A stretch of DNA of 16,614 nucleotides from an uncultured Eubacterium sp. (GCA_934322085.1 CAKRGF010000040.1:1-16614), one strand, 5' to 3'. Shown: positions 1 to 7,574, counted from the stretch's first letter. The notes: generated by a model from the sequence alone, not told the origin. Numbers and translations are program-made.

Positions 1-639
1 TTCCTAAATTGGTTATTTGTAAATGGGGAATTAAAAAACGACTCTGTATTAAATTGTTTAATAAATTATGTTAGAGGGATGATGATGATTTCTACTGTAA
101 ATGGAATGTCGGATCGATCACGAAAAATGAATGATGGTTTCTTTGAGCATTTGGAGGATTCAGAGAATTTAAATGATTTGGAAGAATTTTTTAATGAAAT
201 GGGGATAGAGTGTAAGCTTGTATTGAAAAAGCTGCCAGACGATCGCAACGAACTTTATTTTGCCCATGAGAAATTAATTCCTTTTTTGAGTAATGCATCA
301 AGTGGAACTTTAGCACTGCTTACTTTATATCGCAGGCTTATCTTTCGAGTGAAGGAAGCTTCGTTAGTATATCTGGATGAGTTTGATGCCTTTTATCATT
401 ATGAAATGGCTCAGAATGTGATACAATTTCTTAAGAAAAAATATCCACGTTGCCAGATTATTATGACATCACATAATACAAATTTGATGACGAATCGTTT
501 AATGAGAGCGGATTGTTTATTTATCTTATCAAGTAGTGGAACTTTGACATCGTTGTGTAATGCGACACAGCGTGAACTAAGAGAGGGACATAATCTTGAA
601 AAGATGTATATCAGTGGGGAGTTTGAGAAATATGAGTAA
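1..639 (+). CDS. AAA15-type ATPase, C-terminal part (5' end outside window)
   Basis: The reading frame is open from base 1, so the N-terminus with the Walker A loop lies outside the window; 212 codons are visible. The visible part carries an ABC-like signature (SSGTLALL), a Walker B strand with catalytic Glu (LVYLDEFDAF), and a switch histidine (MTSHNT). It closes with GHNLEKMYISGEFEKYE, the ending typical of COG1106 (AAA15, RloA-like) ATPases. These proteins are SMC/ABC-like cytoplasmic ATPases that often act as sensor or motor partners of a nuclease in phage-defence modules. The stop overlaps the start of the next gene by 8 nt, so the two are almost certainly translationally coupled and may form a complex. 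The ATG codons near position 79 are internal, because coding similarity extends upstream of them. The family call is fairly sure; the defence role is inferred from the neighbour. Confidence 0.75.
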   Translation, partial: FLNWLFVNGELKNDSVLNCLINYVRGMMMISTVNGMSDRSRKMNDGFFEHLEDSENLNDLEEFFNEMGIECKLVLKKLPDDRNELYFAHEKLIPFLSNASSGTLALLTLYRRLIFRVKEASLVYLDEFDAFYHYEMAQNVIQFLKKKYPRCQIIMTSHNTNLMTNRLMRADCLFILSSSGTLTSLCNATQRELREGHNLEKMYISGEFEKYE

Positions 640-1672
640 ATACAAAGTGCAAGAGAGAAAACGAAATCAGACATTGTTGATTGTAGAAGGAAATCATGAG
701 AAAAATGAATTGTTTTGGCTTATTTTTAAATGTTTTCCGGAAGTGGACATTGATTTGAATAATGTCTGGATATATGGCACCAATATTTATATGCTTTACG
801 AAGATATTGTAAACATGTATGGACATGATTGGGTTGAAGAAGAAATAGATGTTGATTTGCCATTTGTAATCAGCAAGAAAAAAACACCAGATAACGTACG
901 ATATAAAAATGATTTTACGAAAATATTGCTGGTATTTGATTATGAAAGACATGATACAAATTTTTCGGAAGAAAAAATTACGCAAATGCAACGCAAATTT
1001 TCTGATGTGACTGATATGGGACAATTGTACATAAATTATCCAATGATAGAATCTTATCAACATTTAAATTCGATTCCAGATTTAAAGTATGAGAGCAGAA
1101 AAATACCTGTTTCTTTGCAGCCGGGTAGTAAATATAAGGAACTTGTTAGGGAAGAGTCTATCATTCAAGAAATTGTGGAATTTCCACATAGATTAGATGA
1201 TTTACTGAAAAAGCATTATGGAATAGACGATAAAGAAATTCGTCAAAAGTGTTGTGATAGTGTTCTTACATTAACGGACAGAGATTGTATAGAGGAAAGC
1301 TTAGAGAAAATTTTACAAAATATTATACCATATGACAAAGCTAAAACATTAAAATTTCAGTTAATGGACTGGATAAACAAAGCTGAGTACGCAAATACCA
1401 AAAAGACATATTGGCAGTATATGAGGAATCTTTTCGTTGAAATTATTTATCATAATATTTGTAAAGCAAACCATATTTTGCGAGATACATATAACATACA
1501 ACCGGAACAATATAAGGAATGTTTTGAAAGTATTGATTTAGTAGCAATCTTGAAAGAACAAAATAAGTTAAGCAGCAGTATAGATTCCGGATGTATATGG
1601 GTTTTAAACACATGTATTTTTGTTGTGGCGGACTATAATTTTGCATTATTACAGAAAGAAAACAATTTGTAA
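632..1672 (+). CDS. TOPRIM-like (RloB/AriB-type) partner of the AAA15 ATPase
   Basis: This 346-residue protein starts at ATG 632, preceded by GGGGAG at 616-621; in-frame ATGs further upstream have no ribosome binding site. No named family is certain. The N-terminus has a hydrophobic strand ending in an acidic residue (LLIVEGNHEKNELF, E19). A second strand ends in acidic residues (LLVFDYERHD, D103 to D108). A third motif, NYPMIESYQHL (E140), recalls the conserved Glu motif of RloB. This order of a lone Glu, then a D-x-D-like pair, then another Glu is that of TOPRIM-fold nucleases. The C-terminal two thirds look alpha-helical and AT-rich in codon use. With the upstream COG1106 ATPase it matches the architecture of RloAB, AbiL (AbiLi/AbiLii) and PARIS (AriA/AriB) abortive-infection systems. 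The fold is inferred by eye from motifs; the nuclease activity is a prediction. Confidence 0.6.
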   Translation: MSKYKVQERKRNQTLLIVEGNHEKNELFWLIFKCFPEVDIDLNNVWIYGTNIYMLYEDIVNMYGHDWVEEEIDVDLPFVISKKKTPDNVRYKNDFTKILLVFDYERHDTNFSEEKITQMQRKFSDVTDMGQLYINYPMIESYQHLNSIPDLKYESRKIPVSLQPGSKYKELVREESIIQEIVEFPHRLDDLLKKHYGIDDKEIRQKCCDSVLTLTDRDCIEESLEKILQNIIPYDKAKTLKFQLMDWINKAEYANTKKTYWQYMRNLFVEIIYHNICKANHILRDTYNIQPEQYKECFESIDLVAILKEQNKLSSSIDSGCIWVLNTCIFVVADYNFALLQKENNL

Positions 1673-1696
1673 GTGGTAAACAAAAAGGAGGACAAA

Positions 1697-2179
1697 ATGG
1701 GTTCAGATTGTACAGTACCAATTGATGATGGCTTACTTAACATTCGAGTTGGCGCAATTATTTGCAGAGGAAATGAATTTCTAATGATGGAAAATGACAA
1801 AGACCCCTTTCTATATTCCGTTGGCGGCCGTGTCAAATTTGGAGAGACAGCGCAAGAGGCAATTGTGCGGGAAGTGCTTGAGGAAACGGGGACACAGATG
1901 GAAGTTGACAGATTGGGATTTGTTCATGAAAATTATTTTTCTCTGGACGAGACGGGCAGAGAGAGTCAATTAGTTTATGAAATTTCGTTCTATTTTTATA
2001 TGAAAATGCCAGAAGATTTTTCGCCGGTTTGCGAGAGTTTTACGGGGAGCAATCATAAAGAGCGATTGGTGTGGCTGACGATGGATGGTGATGAGAAAAT
2101 TTATCCTGAATTTTTCCGGACGGAATTAAAACAGCCATGCGGCTTTGTAAAGCATATGTGCACGGATGAGAGAAGGTAA
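1697..2179 (+). CDS. Nudix hydrolase
   Basis: This 160-residue protein has a complete Nudix box at about residues 44-66 (G-x5-E-x7-RE-x2-EE-x-G, with E50, R58-E59 and E62-E63). That box is the Mg-binding loop of enzymes that hydrolyse nucleoside diphosphates linked to a further moiety. The start is set at ATG 1697 because AAGGAGG lies at 1685-1691; an in-frame GTG at 1673 is upstream of that site and unlikely. The beta strand ahead of the box (IRVGAIICRGNEFLMMEN) is typical of the fold. The substrate cannot be read from the sequence. It lies only 24 nt after the TOPRIM-like gene, so it may be cotranscribed with the ATPase/TOPRIM pair, but Nudix genes are common passengers and a shared function is not shown. 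Confidence 0.9.
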   Translation: MGSDCTVPIDDGLLNIRVGAIICRGNEFLMMENDKDPFLYSVGGRVKFGETAQEAIVREVLEETGTQMEVDRLGFVHENYFSLDETGRESQLVYEISFYFYMKMPEDFSPVCESFTGSNHKERLVWLTMDGDEKIYPEFFRTELKQPCGFVKHMCTDERR

Positions 2180-2205
2180 ATTATTTTTTGCCTCTAATTT
2201 TCCGG

Positions 2206-2234
2206 TTGACGCTTTTTTGTGAAAAAAGTAAAAT
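2206..2234 (+). promoter_or_regulatory. Sigma-A promoter of ddh
   Basis: A -35 box TTGACG (2206-2211) and a -10 box TAAAAT (2229-2234) are separated by exactly 17 bp. They sit about 40 bp ahead of the ddh start, which has AGGAGG at 2259-2264. The diaminopimelate dehydrogenase gene therefore appears to have its own promoter. Confidence 0.75.
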
Positions 2235-2274
2235 AGATTTGTAATTTAATTACGGAATAGGAGGACTAAGAAAC

Positions 2275-3255
2275 ATGAAAATTGGTATTTTAGGATATGG
2301 TAACCTTGGACGAGGCGTGGAATGTGCAATTAAGCAGAATCCGGATATGGAGCTTGCTGCGGTATTTACGAGACGTGCGCCAGAAACAGTATCCATTTTG
2401 ACAGAGGGAGCAGCCGTTTGTTCTGTTGATGATGTAGAGCAGTGGAAGGATAAGATTGATGTTATGATTCTCTGCGGCGGAAGTGCTACGGATTTGCCGG
2501 AGCAGACACCAAAATATGCAAAGATGTTTAATGTCGTAGACAGTTTTGATACACACGCAAGAATCCCAGAGCATTTTGAAAATGTTGATAAGTCTGCAAA
2601 AGAAAGCGGACATGTTGGTATTATTTCCGTAGGCTGGGATCCGGGAATGTTTTCTTTGAATCGTATGTATGCGAATGCCATTTTGCCGGAGGGACGTGAT
2701 TACACATTCTGGGGCAAAGGAGTTAGTCAGGGACATTCGGATGCCATCCGCCGCGTGGAAGGTGTAAAAGACGGCAAACAGTATACAATTCCGGTAGAGG
2801 CTGCATTGGAGGCTGTAAGAAATGGTGAAAACCCAGAACTTACAACCAGACAGAAACATACTAGAGAGTGTTTTGTTGTATTAGAGGATGGTGCGGATGC
2901 CGCAAAGGTAGAGGAAACTATTAAAAATATGCCGAATTATTTCTCAGATTATGACACGACGGTTCACTTTATCAGTGAGGAAGAATTGAAAGCAAACCAC
3001 AGTGGTATTCCACATGGAGGATTTGTAATTCGTTCCGGAAAAACAGGCTGGAATCAGGAAAATAGTCATGTAATTGAATATAGCTTGAAACTTGATTCAA
3101 ATCCGGAATTTACTTCCTGTGTTATCGTGGCTTATGCGCGGGCAGCATATCGTCTGTACAAAGAAGGACAGAACGGATGCAAGACAGTATTCGATATTGC
3201 TCCGGCTTATTTAAGTGCCAAAGATGGAGCAGAACTTCGCAAAAATCTGTTGTAA
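2275..3255 (+). CDS. ddh: meso-diaminopimelate D-dehydrogenase
   Basis: This 326-residue protein has the usual full length of Ddh (EC 1.4.1.16). The enzyme catalyses NADPH-dependent reductive amination of L-2-amino-6-oxopimelate (tetrahydrodipicolinate) to meso-diaminopimelate in one step, supplying peptidoglycan cross-linking and lysine synthesis. The N-terminal Rossmann loop is GYGNLGRG (residues 7-14). CGGSATD (67-73), VDSFDTHA (88-95) and SVGWDPGMFS (118-127) are family motifs around the cofactor and substrate, and the C-terminal NSHVIEYSLKLDSNPEFTS block is also characteristic. The gene starts at ATG 2275 after AGGAGG at 2259-2264. It is monocistronic: a promoter lies directly upstream and a strong terminator directly downstream. 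Presence of Ddh indicates the dehydrogenase variant of the DAP pathway, common in clostridia. Confidence 0.96.
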   Translation: MKIGILGYGNLGRGVECAIKQNPDMELAAVFTRRAPETVSILTEGAAVCSVDDVEQWKDKIDVMILCGGSATDLPEQTPKYAKMFNVVDSFDTHARIPEHFENVDKSAKESGHVGIISVGWDPGMFSLNRMYANAILPEGRDYTFWGKGVSQGHSDAIRRVEGVKDGKQYTIPVEAALEAVRNGENPELTTRQKHTRECFVVLEDGADAAKVEETIKNMPNYFSDYDTTVHFISEEELKANHSGIPHGGFVIRSGKTGWNQENSHVIEYSLKLDSNPEFTSCVIVAYARAAYRLYKEGQNGCKTVFDIAPAYLSAKDGAELRKNLL

Positions 3256-3272
3256 AAAATGTGTATTGCTAG

Positions 3273-3327
3273 AAATCAATCATAATAATTACCCCCGGTT
3301 TCATGATAAGAATCCGGGGGTTGATTT
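3273..3327. terminator. Terminator between ddh and the DUF2007 gene
   Basis: The core stem is ACCCCCGG (3291-3298) paired with CCGGGGGT (3314-3321), followed on the plus strand by TGATTTTAT. An outer AAATCAA (3273-3279) could pair with TTGATTT (3321-3327), although an 11-nt internal stretch separates it from the core. The hairpin sits between two convergent stop codons, so it probably ends ddh and may also serve the minus-strand gene. The T-run is better on the plus side. Confidence 0.8.
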
Positions 3328-3629
3328 TATAAAATAATAGATAAACAGATACCAACAGCAACAACACCTACCATGATAAGTGCGGCTATGCGGTGTCCCA
3401 TCCGGCGACTTTTGACGCTGCTGTCCGAAAGAGACATTTGTTTGATTATTTCAACGGCTTTTTCCACATTTTTTTCATCGACATAAATTTCAAATACTGG
3501 TTTTGCCATCCGGGCTGTGATGGATGTTTCGATGATTTCATGTTTTTTAGCAAAAATGTGATTGGCTTCGAGTTCGGAAATAATCTGGTCTGCTTCTAAA
3601 AAGTTTTCTGCAAGATAAATTTTAGTCAT
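3327..3629 (-). CDS. DUF2007-type small membrane-anchored protein
   Basis: This 100-residue protein has an N-terminal domain with the pattern of DUF2007, a putative signal-transducing family: KIYLAENFLEADQIISELEANHI, then VFEIYVDEKNVEKAVEIIKQM. The fold resembles small PII-like or ACT-like ligand domains, and no biochemical function is established. Residues about 80-100 form one hydrophobic transmembrane helix (IAALIMVGVVAVGICLSIIL), so the domain would face the cytoplasm from a C-terminal anchor. A GGGGG-type ribosome binding site lies about 10 nt ahead of the ATG on the minus strand. The promoter just upstream overlaps a perfect palindrome, suggesting repressor control. Confidence 0.75.
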   Translation of the reverse strand: MTKIYLAENFLEADQIISELEANHIFAKKHEIIETSITARMAKPVFEIYVDEKNVEKAVEIIKQMSLSDSSVKSRRMGHRIAALIMVGVVAVGICLSIIL

Positions 3630-3643
3630 AACTGTCTACCCCC

Positions 3644-3689
3644 TTATGTATAATAACTTTATTATACATAAAAAGTAAAATAATGACAA
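3644..3689 (-). promoter_or_regulatory. Promoter with palindromic operator for the DUF2007 gene
   Basis: On the minus strand, TTGTCA (plus 3684-3689) and TATAAT (plus 3661-3666) are separated by 17 bp, a near-consensus sigma-A promoter. A perfect 12-bp inverted repeat, TTATGTATAATA (3644-3655) and TATTATACATAA (3660-3671), with a 4-bp spacer, covers the -10 box. That placement is typical of an operator where a dimeric repressor would block RNA polymerase. No regulator can be named. Confidence 0.65.
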
Positions 3690-3752
3690 CCGTTTTATTT
3701 ATAAGAACACAAAAAACTGGGCAATCTAAAAATAAAAACGGAGGACAGAAAA

Positions 3753-3797
3753 ATGAATCAAAAGGATAATCTCAGCAGCCTGCCAACTGTGCGGTGA
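3753..3797 (+). other. 14-codon orphan ORF, possible truncated gene start
   Basis: ATG 3753 follows a strong GGAGG (3740-3744) at good spacing and opens a frame reading MNQKDNLSSLPTVR before a TGA. It lies between two minus-strand genes and runs into the 3' end of the permease gene. The ribosome binding site is much better than chance, so this may be the surviving start of a gene whose body was lost when the permease was placed here. A functional 14-residue peptide is less likely. Confidence 0.3.
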
Positions 3798-4824
3798 CAA
3801 GTTCAAGGACAAGGAAAATCAAATTATATTTTGTAAAACATGCAATATATTTTTTTGAATTTGCAACGGTGGTTTTTTTGTAGTATTCAAGAGAAATCAT
3901 ACTTGCCATAGAAGCAATTAAAGTTCCTAAGCTGCCAATATTTACTCCGATTAAAAGGGCGGTACTATTTTGGGTAAATTTAGATAACAAGATGGCGGCA
4001 GGGACGTTGCTTACAATCTGGCTGACGAGGATGCCGCCACCAATTTCCCTTCCGGAAATAATGTGGGATAAAAAACTGTTTATCCATGGAATCTGTGCAA
4101 TATCCCCAACAAGGATAAAAAGGCAGACAAATTTGATTAATAAGTTAAAGTTAATAGTTCGAAATGTTTTTTTGTCGAAAAGAAAAAGGCTGGCAAGAAC
4201 TAGAATAAAGGTCACATAATGGGGAACAATTCGAAGGATGTTCAAAAGGCACAAAATAAATAATAAAATAAAAACAAGGCTCCAAAATCTTTTGTACTTA
4301 AGAGATTTTGAAAAGCTATTTTCTTCATCGACTGTTATTGCTATTTTTTCCTTTTTAAAATTAAAAAAAATGAGAGCCAGTAAAAAGAGAAAGGCGATGA
4401 TTCCGTAAGGAAGTATGGCAGTGTAAAAAGAGCCAAGTGTCATTTGATAATTTTGGAATAAATAAACATTTTGTGGGTTACCGATTGGCGTCATCATACT
4501 GCCCATATTGGCTGCAATTGTTTCTAACACAAGAAGTTTAATTAACAAATCATTGCGGTTTAATCGGTTTAGAATGCCAATGGAAAAAGGAACGAGCACG
4601 ATGAGTGCAACGTCATTTGTTAAAAGCATACTAAGAAAAAAACATGCGCCAATAAGAAAGAGAGCAAGTTTAGATGTGTTACCTGTTTTATTTAAGAAAA
4701 ATGTTGTGAAATTGTCAATATAACCCAACTTGGTTATACCGGCGACAACACCCATCAGGCTGAAAAGTAAACCAAGTGTTTCAAAATTAATTTGTCCAAT
4801 TGTATATTGATAAAAAATTTCCAT
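3772..4824 (-). CDS. SLC13/ArsB (CitMHS)-family permease, short form
   Basis: This 350-residue, highly hydrophobic protein has roughly nine to ten membrane segments. LLTNDVALIVLVPF (about 67-80) and MGSMMTPIGNPQNVYLF (about 107-123) are the hallmark half-helix motifs of the ion-transporter superfamily that includes ArsB, NhaD, citrate and SLC13 dicarboxylate carriers. A second copy (VSQIVSNVPAAILLSKF, then NIGSLGTLIASMASMISLEYY) marks the second inverted repeat. The N-terminus begins at what is usually the third membrane segment (INFETLGLLFSLMGVVAG), so the protein is shorter than typical relatives of about 420 residues. A stop codon lies 14 codons upstream in frame, so no longer start exists. 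AGAGGT precedes the ATG. The substrate is unknown; arsenite, citrate or another anion are all possible. It diverges from the BlaI gene. Confidence 0.75.
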   Translation of the reverse strand: MEIFYQYTIGQINFETLGLLFSLMGVVAGITKLGYIDNFTTFFLNKTGNTSKLALFLIGACFFLSMLLTNDVALIVLVPFSIGILNRLNRNDLLIKLLVLETIAANMGSMMTPIGNPQNVYLFQNYQMTLGSFYTAILPYGIIAFLFLLALIFFNFKKEKIAITVDEENSFSKSLKYKRFWSLVFILLFILCLLNILRIVPHYVTFILVLASLFLFDKKTFRTINFNLLIKFVCLFILVGDIAQIPWINSFLSHIISGREIGGGILVSQIVSNVPAAILLSKFTQNSTALLIGVNIGSLGTLIASMASMISLEYYKKTTVANSKKYIACFTKYNLIFLVLELVTAQLAGC

Positions 4825-4909
4825 AGTGTAATACCTCTTTATAATAATCCAATTATGTATCGGCTAACTTCGGAAAAAAATAAAGTGATTAAAATTATTT
4901 GATTCTTGG

Positions 4910-4950
4910 TTGACAAATGTTTACCTATCGATTACTATAGAGATAAGGTA
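4910..4950 (+). promoter_or_regulatory. Promoter and candidate BlaI operator of the BlaI/M56 operon
   Basis: TTGACA (4910-4915), 17 bp, then TACTAT (4933-4938) form a good sigma-A promoter 47 bp ahead of the BlaI start. An imperfect dyad, TACCTATC (4922-4929) and GATAAGGTA (4942-4950), brackets the -10 box and is a plausible site for autorepression by the BlaI-type product. It differs from the classical TACA/TGTA bla operator, so the assignment is inference. Confidence 0.6.
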
Positions 4951-4984
4951 TACAAGTGATTACCAAAAGGAAAGGAGATTACTT

Positions 4985-5365
4985 ATGGGGGAAATTCATT
5001 TATCAGATGCAGAATGGGAGATTATGAATTGTCTGTGGAACAAACCGAATCAAAAAATCAGCGAAATTGTTATTGCGTTAAGTGAAAAGAAAGCGTGGGA
5101 TAAACACACGGTGATAACGCTTTTGAACCGGCTGGAGAAAAAGGGAGCAGTGGCATTTGAGAGAAATGGACGCGCCAAAGAGTATTATCCGTTAATTTCA
5201 CAAAAAGAAACGGTAAAGCGGGAGACGGAGCAGTTTTTTGAGCGTGTTTGTCAGGGCAGTTTACGATTAATGGTCAATTCTTTTCTTAGCAGCAAGGCGG
5301 TTAAGAAAGAAGATTTGGATGAGTTATATCGTATGTTAGATGAAGCAAGAGAGGGGAATGAATAA
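4985..5365 (+). CDS. BlaI/MecI-family transcriptional repressor
   Basis: This is a 126-residue winged-helix repressor. The start is taken at ATG 4985 after AAGGAG at 4972-4977; an open frame extends upstream through the promoter but is not expected to be translated. The opening IHLSDAEWEIMNCLW and TVITLLNRLEKKGAVAFERNGRAKEYYPLIS are the diagnostic helix-turn-helix and wing of the BlaI/MecI/CopY family. The C-terminal helices (about 75-126) would form the dimer domain that is cleaved in the classic pathway. The stop overlaps the start of the M56 gene by one base (TAATG), so the two are translationally coupled as a repressor/sensor-protease pair. In known systems the M56 partner triggers BlaI cleavage when a cell-wall signal is sensed. 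The regulated genes beyond its own operon are not evident; the divergent permease is a candidate. Confidence 0.93.
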   Translation: MGEIHLSDAEWEIMNCLWNKPNQKISEIVIALSEKKAWDKHTVITLLNRLEKKGAVAFERNGRAKEYYPLISQKETVKRETEQFFERVCQGSLRLMVNSFLSSKAVKKEDLDELYRMLDEAREGNE

Positions 5366-7533
5366 TGTTTGAATTTATATTGGAATGTCATCTTTTGATG
5401 CTTTTTCTGATTTTATTACGGGTTTTGTTTGGCTCCTTTCTTTCCGCAAAAATGCGTTATGCCTTGTGGCTATTTATCCCACTTCGTTTTTTACCATTTG
5501 GGTTGTTATTCGGGGCAGGAAGGCAGATTATTTTGGTAAATTTGCTTGGGAAAATACTAGCTATGCTGCCACAGGTTCCATTTGCCCGGTTTGACGCTTC
5601 CGCTATCCGTATTCCGGTCTGGTTCATGACTGTGTGGGCGGTGGGAAGTGTACTTGTGCTTGTTTGCCAGTGGTTCGTAAATTTTCGCTTTGAAAAGAAA
5701 TTATATGAAGAAAGAGAAAAATTTCCGCAGGATACGGCAGCTTACCCGGTCTATCTGGTAAATGATATTGCTTCGTCCTGTGCATTTAAAATACATGGCG
5801 AAAAAGCGATTTATGTAGGGCGGAAGGCGGCCAATGATTTGGAAGTTTTTCAGACGGTTATCAAACATGAAACCAGTCATTTGGATTCTGGGGATTTGTT
5901 TTTTGGAAAAGTTCGAATGTTTTTGACAGCGGTCTTCTTTTTTAGTCCGATTGCCTGGCTGGCAGCCGTATTATCAAAAAGAGACTGTGAGATGGCGTGC
6001 GACGAGCGGACAATTAATCGCATGGGAATTGCAAAAGAAGAATACGGAAAAATCTTGCTGGATTTGACAGCGGAAAGGTTAAATACAGATGTATTATTCT
6101 GCCATGCAGTTATGATTTCACCTTCTTCTTATGGATTAAAGGTTCGAATTAAAAATGTTTTGTCAAAGCAGAGAAACAAAAAAAGACAGATTTTGATGGG
6201 GATTTTGGTTGTGCTGTTTTGCATTGGAACATGTTTTTATGAAATTCCATTTTTACATAATATGAATCAGGAAGAAACGATTCGGCAGTACGTTTTTTAT
6301 TGTAACCAGGAATACTTTTTGGGGCTGCTAAAAATATGCGCACCGGAGAAGATGGATTATTTTTTTCATTCTAAAGTTACCGGAAAAATTGTTTCTCTTA
6401 ACAAAACCAGTGAGAATTCAGAAGAGGTATTGTACCAGGTTGTGACAGAAGACAAAAAGGGATGCAAAAAGAACCAGTCCATTTGCTTAGTGCAAAGAGA
6501 GCAGTGGAAGGTAATGCCGTGGTCGGAAGCGAACGTCCCTTTTCAATATGATGTTGTTAAGAATAAGATTCGCATTAAAGCCTATATTGGCAAGGAAGAT
6601 GTAGTTTCTGTGCCAGAGAAGATAGAGGGAAAAACAGTCAACGAAATTCGGTCGGGTGCATTTAAGAATTGTAATGTGAAAAAAATTACGATTCCTGCCT
6701 CGGTAGAAACAATTGGCTCTATGGCATTTTTTAACTTGCCGGACTGCGAGGAGATTACAATTGGAAATAAAATGGCTCTCAAATCCGATGACATTTTCAA
6801 AAGATGTCCCAAATTAAAAGAGGTCAACACGAAAGGAAAGGGAACAATTGTCTGGTTTATTGGAAATAGTTTGATTGAAGATGGAAATCTGGATACCTAT
6901 TTTCAGGATATCTGTGACCAGAAAAAAGAGCCGGTGATTCATTACACAAATACGGGAAGCGGTTACATGGTAATGGACCATTTGAATGATTTTCAAAAGG
7001 ATTTGCCGGAAACGGCATATCTGACAGCAGATGTAATTCTTATCCAGCCACTTCACGATTATGAGGCAATGATGGTTTCTACTCTTTCTGATAAATGCCG
7101 CAAAGACGCGAAAATTTATTCGCTTGGAACCATTTACACGAGATATAGAAATTACTGCAAGTTTAAAAATGATTTTTCAAAACCGCTTGCCGGATTTACA
7201 CCGGGTGGTGATTTGTGTGATGATCTTGTTCAGAGGAAGATACTCAAGCACTATGATATTCAGTCAATGGATGAAGTTCATCCGACATACTTAAATGGAT
7301 TTATTTCCGGAGCGAGTATTTACAAGGAACTTTTCCATGGAAAGGTTTCGGATATTGATTACAAAAAAATGAGTTATTCGCTTGATTCTTTCATCCCCGG
7401 CAAGACCGATAAAGAGCGGGAAGAAAAAATGAAAGAGATTTTGGATGCCGCACAGAAATTTGATGTGAAGGAATATCAAAAGAGCGGGCGTGGATATTAT
7501 GGATATTCGGAGAAGATAAAAAGAGGGGCGTAA
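5365..7533 (+). CDS. BlaR1-like M56 peptidase fused to LRR_5-like and SGNH-hydrolase-like domains
   Basis: This 722-residue membrane protein starts with membrane helices at about 4-22, 32-50, 83-105 and 186-204. The M56 zinc-protease motif HETSH (168-172) and the downstream CEMACDE (208-214) lie in the cytoplasmic loops. A fourth-to-fifth helix near 275-293 then leads outside. About 300-390 is an uncharacterised linker domain. Residues 405-490 resemble BspA-type leucine-rich repeats (IRSGAFKNCNVKKITIPASVETIGSMAF). Residues 494-660 look like an SGNH/GDSL hydrolase: block I FIGNSL with S502, block II Gly at 531-533, and block V DEVHP with D636 and H639. The usual block III Asn position appears to be Gln561. 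Classical BlaR1 has a penicillin-binding sensor in this place. Here an esterase-like domain replaces it, suggesting sensing or processing of an acylated cell-wall or glycan ligand. The M56 call is firm; LRR and SGNH calls rest on motifs. Confidence 0.85.
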   Translation: MFEFILECHLLMLFLILLRVLFGSFLSAKMRYALWLFIPLRFLPFGLLFGAGRQIILVNLLGKILAMLPQVPFARFDASAIRIPVWFMTVWAVGSVLVLVCQWFVNFRFEKKLYEEREKFPQDTAAYPVYLVNDIASSCAFKIHGEKAIYVGRKAANDLEVFQTVIKHETSHLDSGDLFFGKVRMFLTAVFFFSPIAWLAAVLSKRDCEMACDERTINRMGIAKEEYGKILLDLTAERLNTDVLFCHAVMISPSSYGLKVRIKNVLSKQRNKKRQILMGILVVLFCIGTCFYEIPFLHNMNQEETIRQYVFYCNQEYFLGLLKICAPEKMDYFFHSKVTGKIVSLNKTSENSEEVLYQVVTEDKKGCKKNQSICLVQREQWKVMPWSEANVPFQYDVVKNKIRIKAYIGKEDVVSVPEKIEGKTVNEIRSGAFKNCNVKKITIPASVETIGSMAFFNLPDCEEITIGNKMALKSDDIFKRCPKLKEVNTKGKGTIVWFIGNSLIEDGNLDTYFQDICDQKKEPVIHYTNTGSGYMVMDHLNDFQKDLPETAYLTADVILIQPLHDYEAMMVSTLSDKCRKDAKIYSLGTIYTRYRNYCKFKNDFSKPLAGFTPGGDLCDDLVQRKILKHYDIQSMDEVHPTYLNGFISGASIYKELFHGKVSDIDYKKMSYSLDSFIPGKTDKEREEKMKEILDAAQKFDVKEYQKSGRGYYGYSEKIKRGA

Positions 7534-7574
7534 TTAAATTAGGAACATATAATTTGTTTTAAAGGAGGAAAGAT

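Noticed and set aside
611..1063. 150-codon minus-strand open frame opposite the TOPRIM-like gene
   Set aside because: The plus-strand gene has a coupled start, ribosome binding site and motifs; the antisense frame has only AT-rich hydrophobic residues.
2290..2859. 189-codon minus-strand open frame inside ddh
   Set aside because: It is fully antisense to a firmly identified gene and has no family features.
7548..7553. TATAAT ahead of the S51 gene as a full promoter
   Set aside because: The -35 position holds GGGGCG, so an independent promoter is not supported beyond the -10 match.
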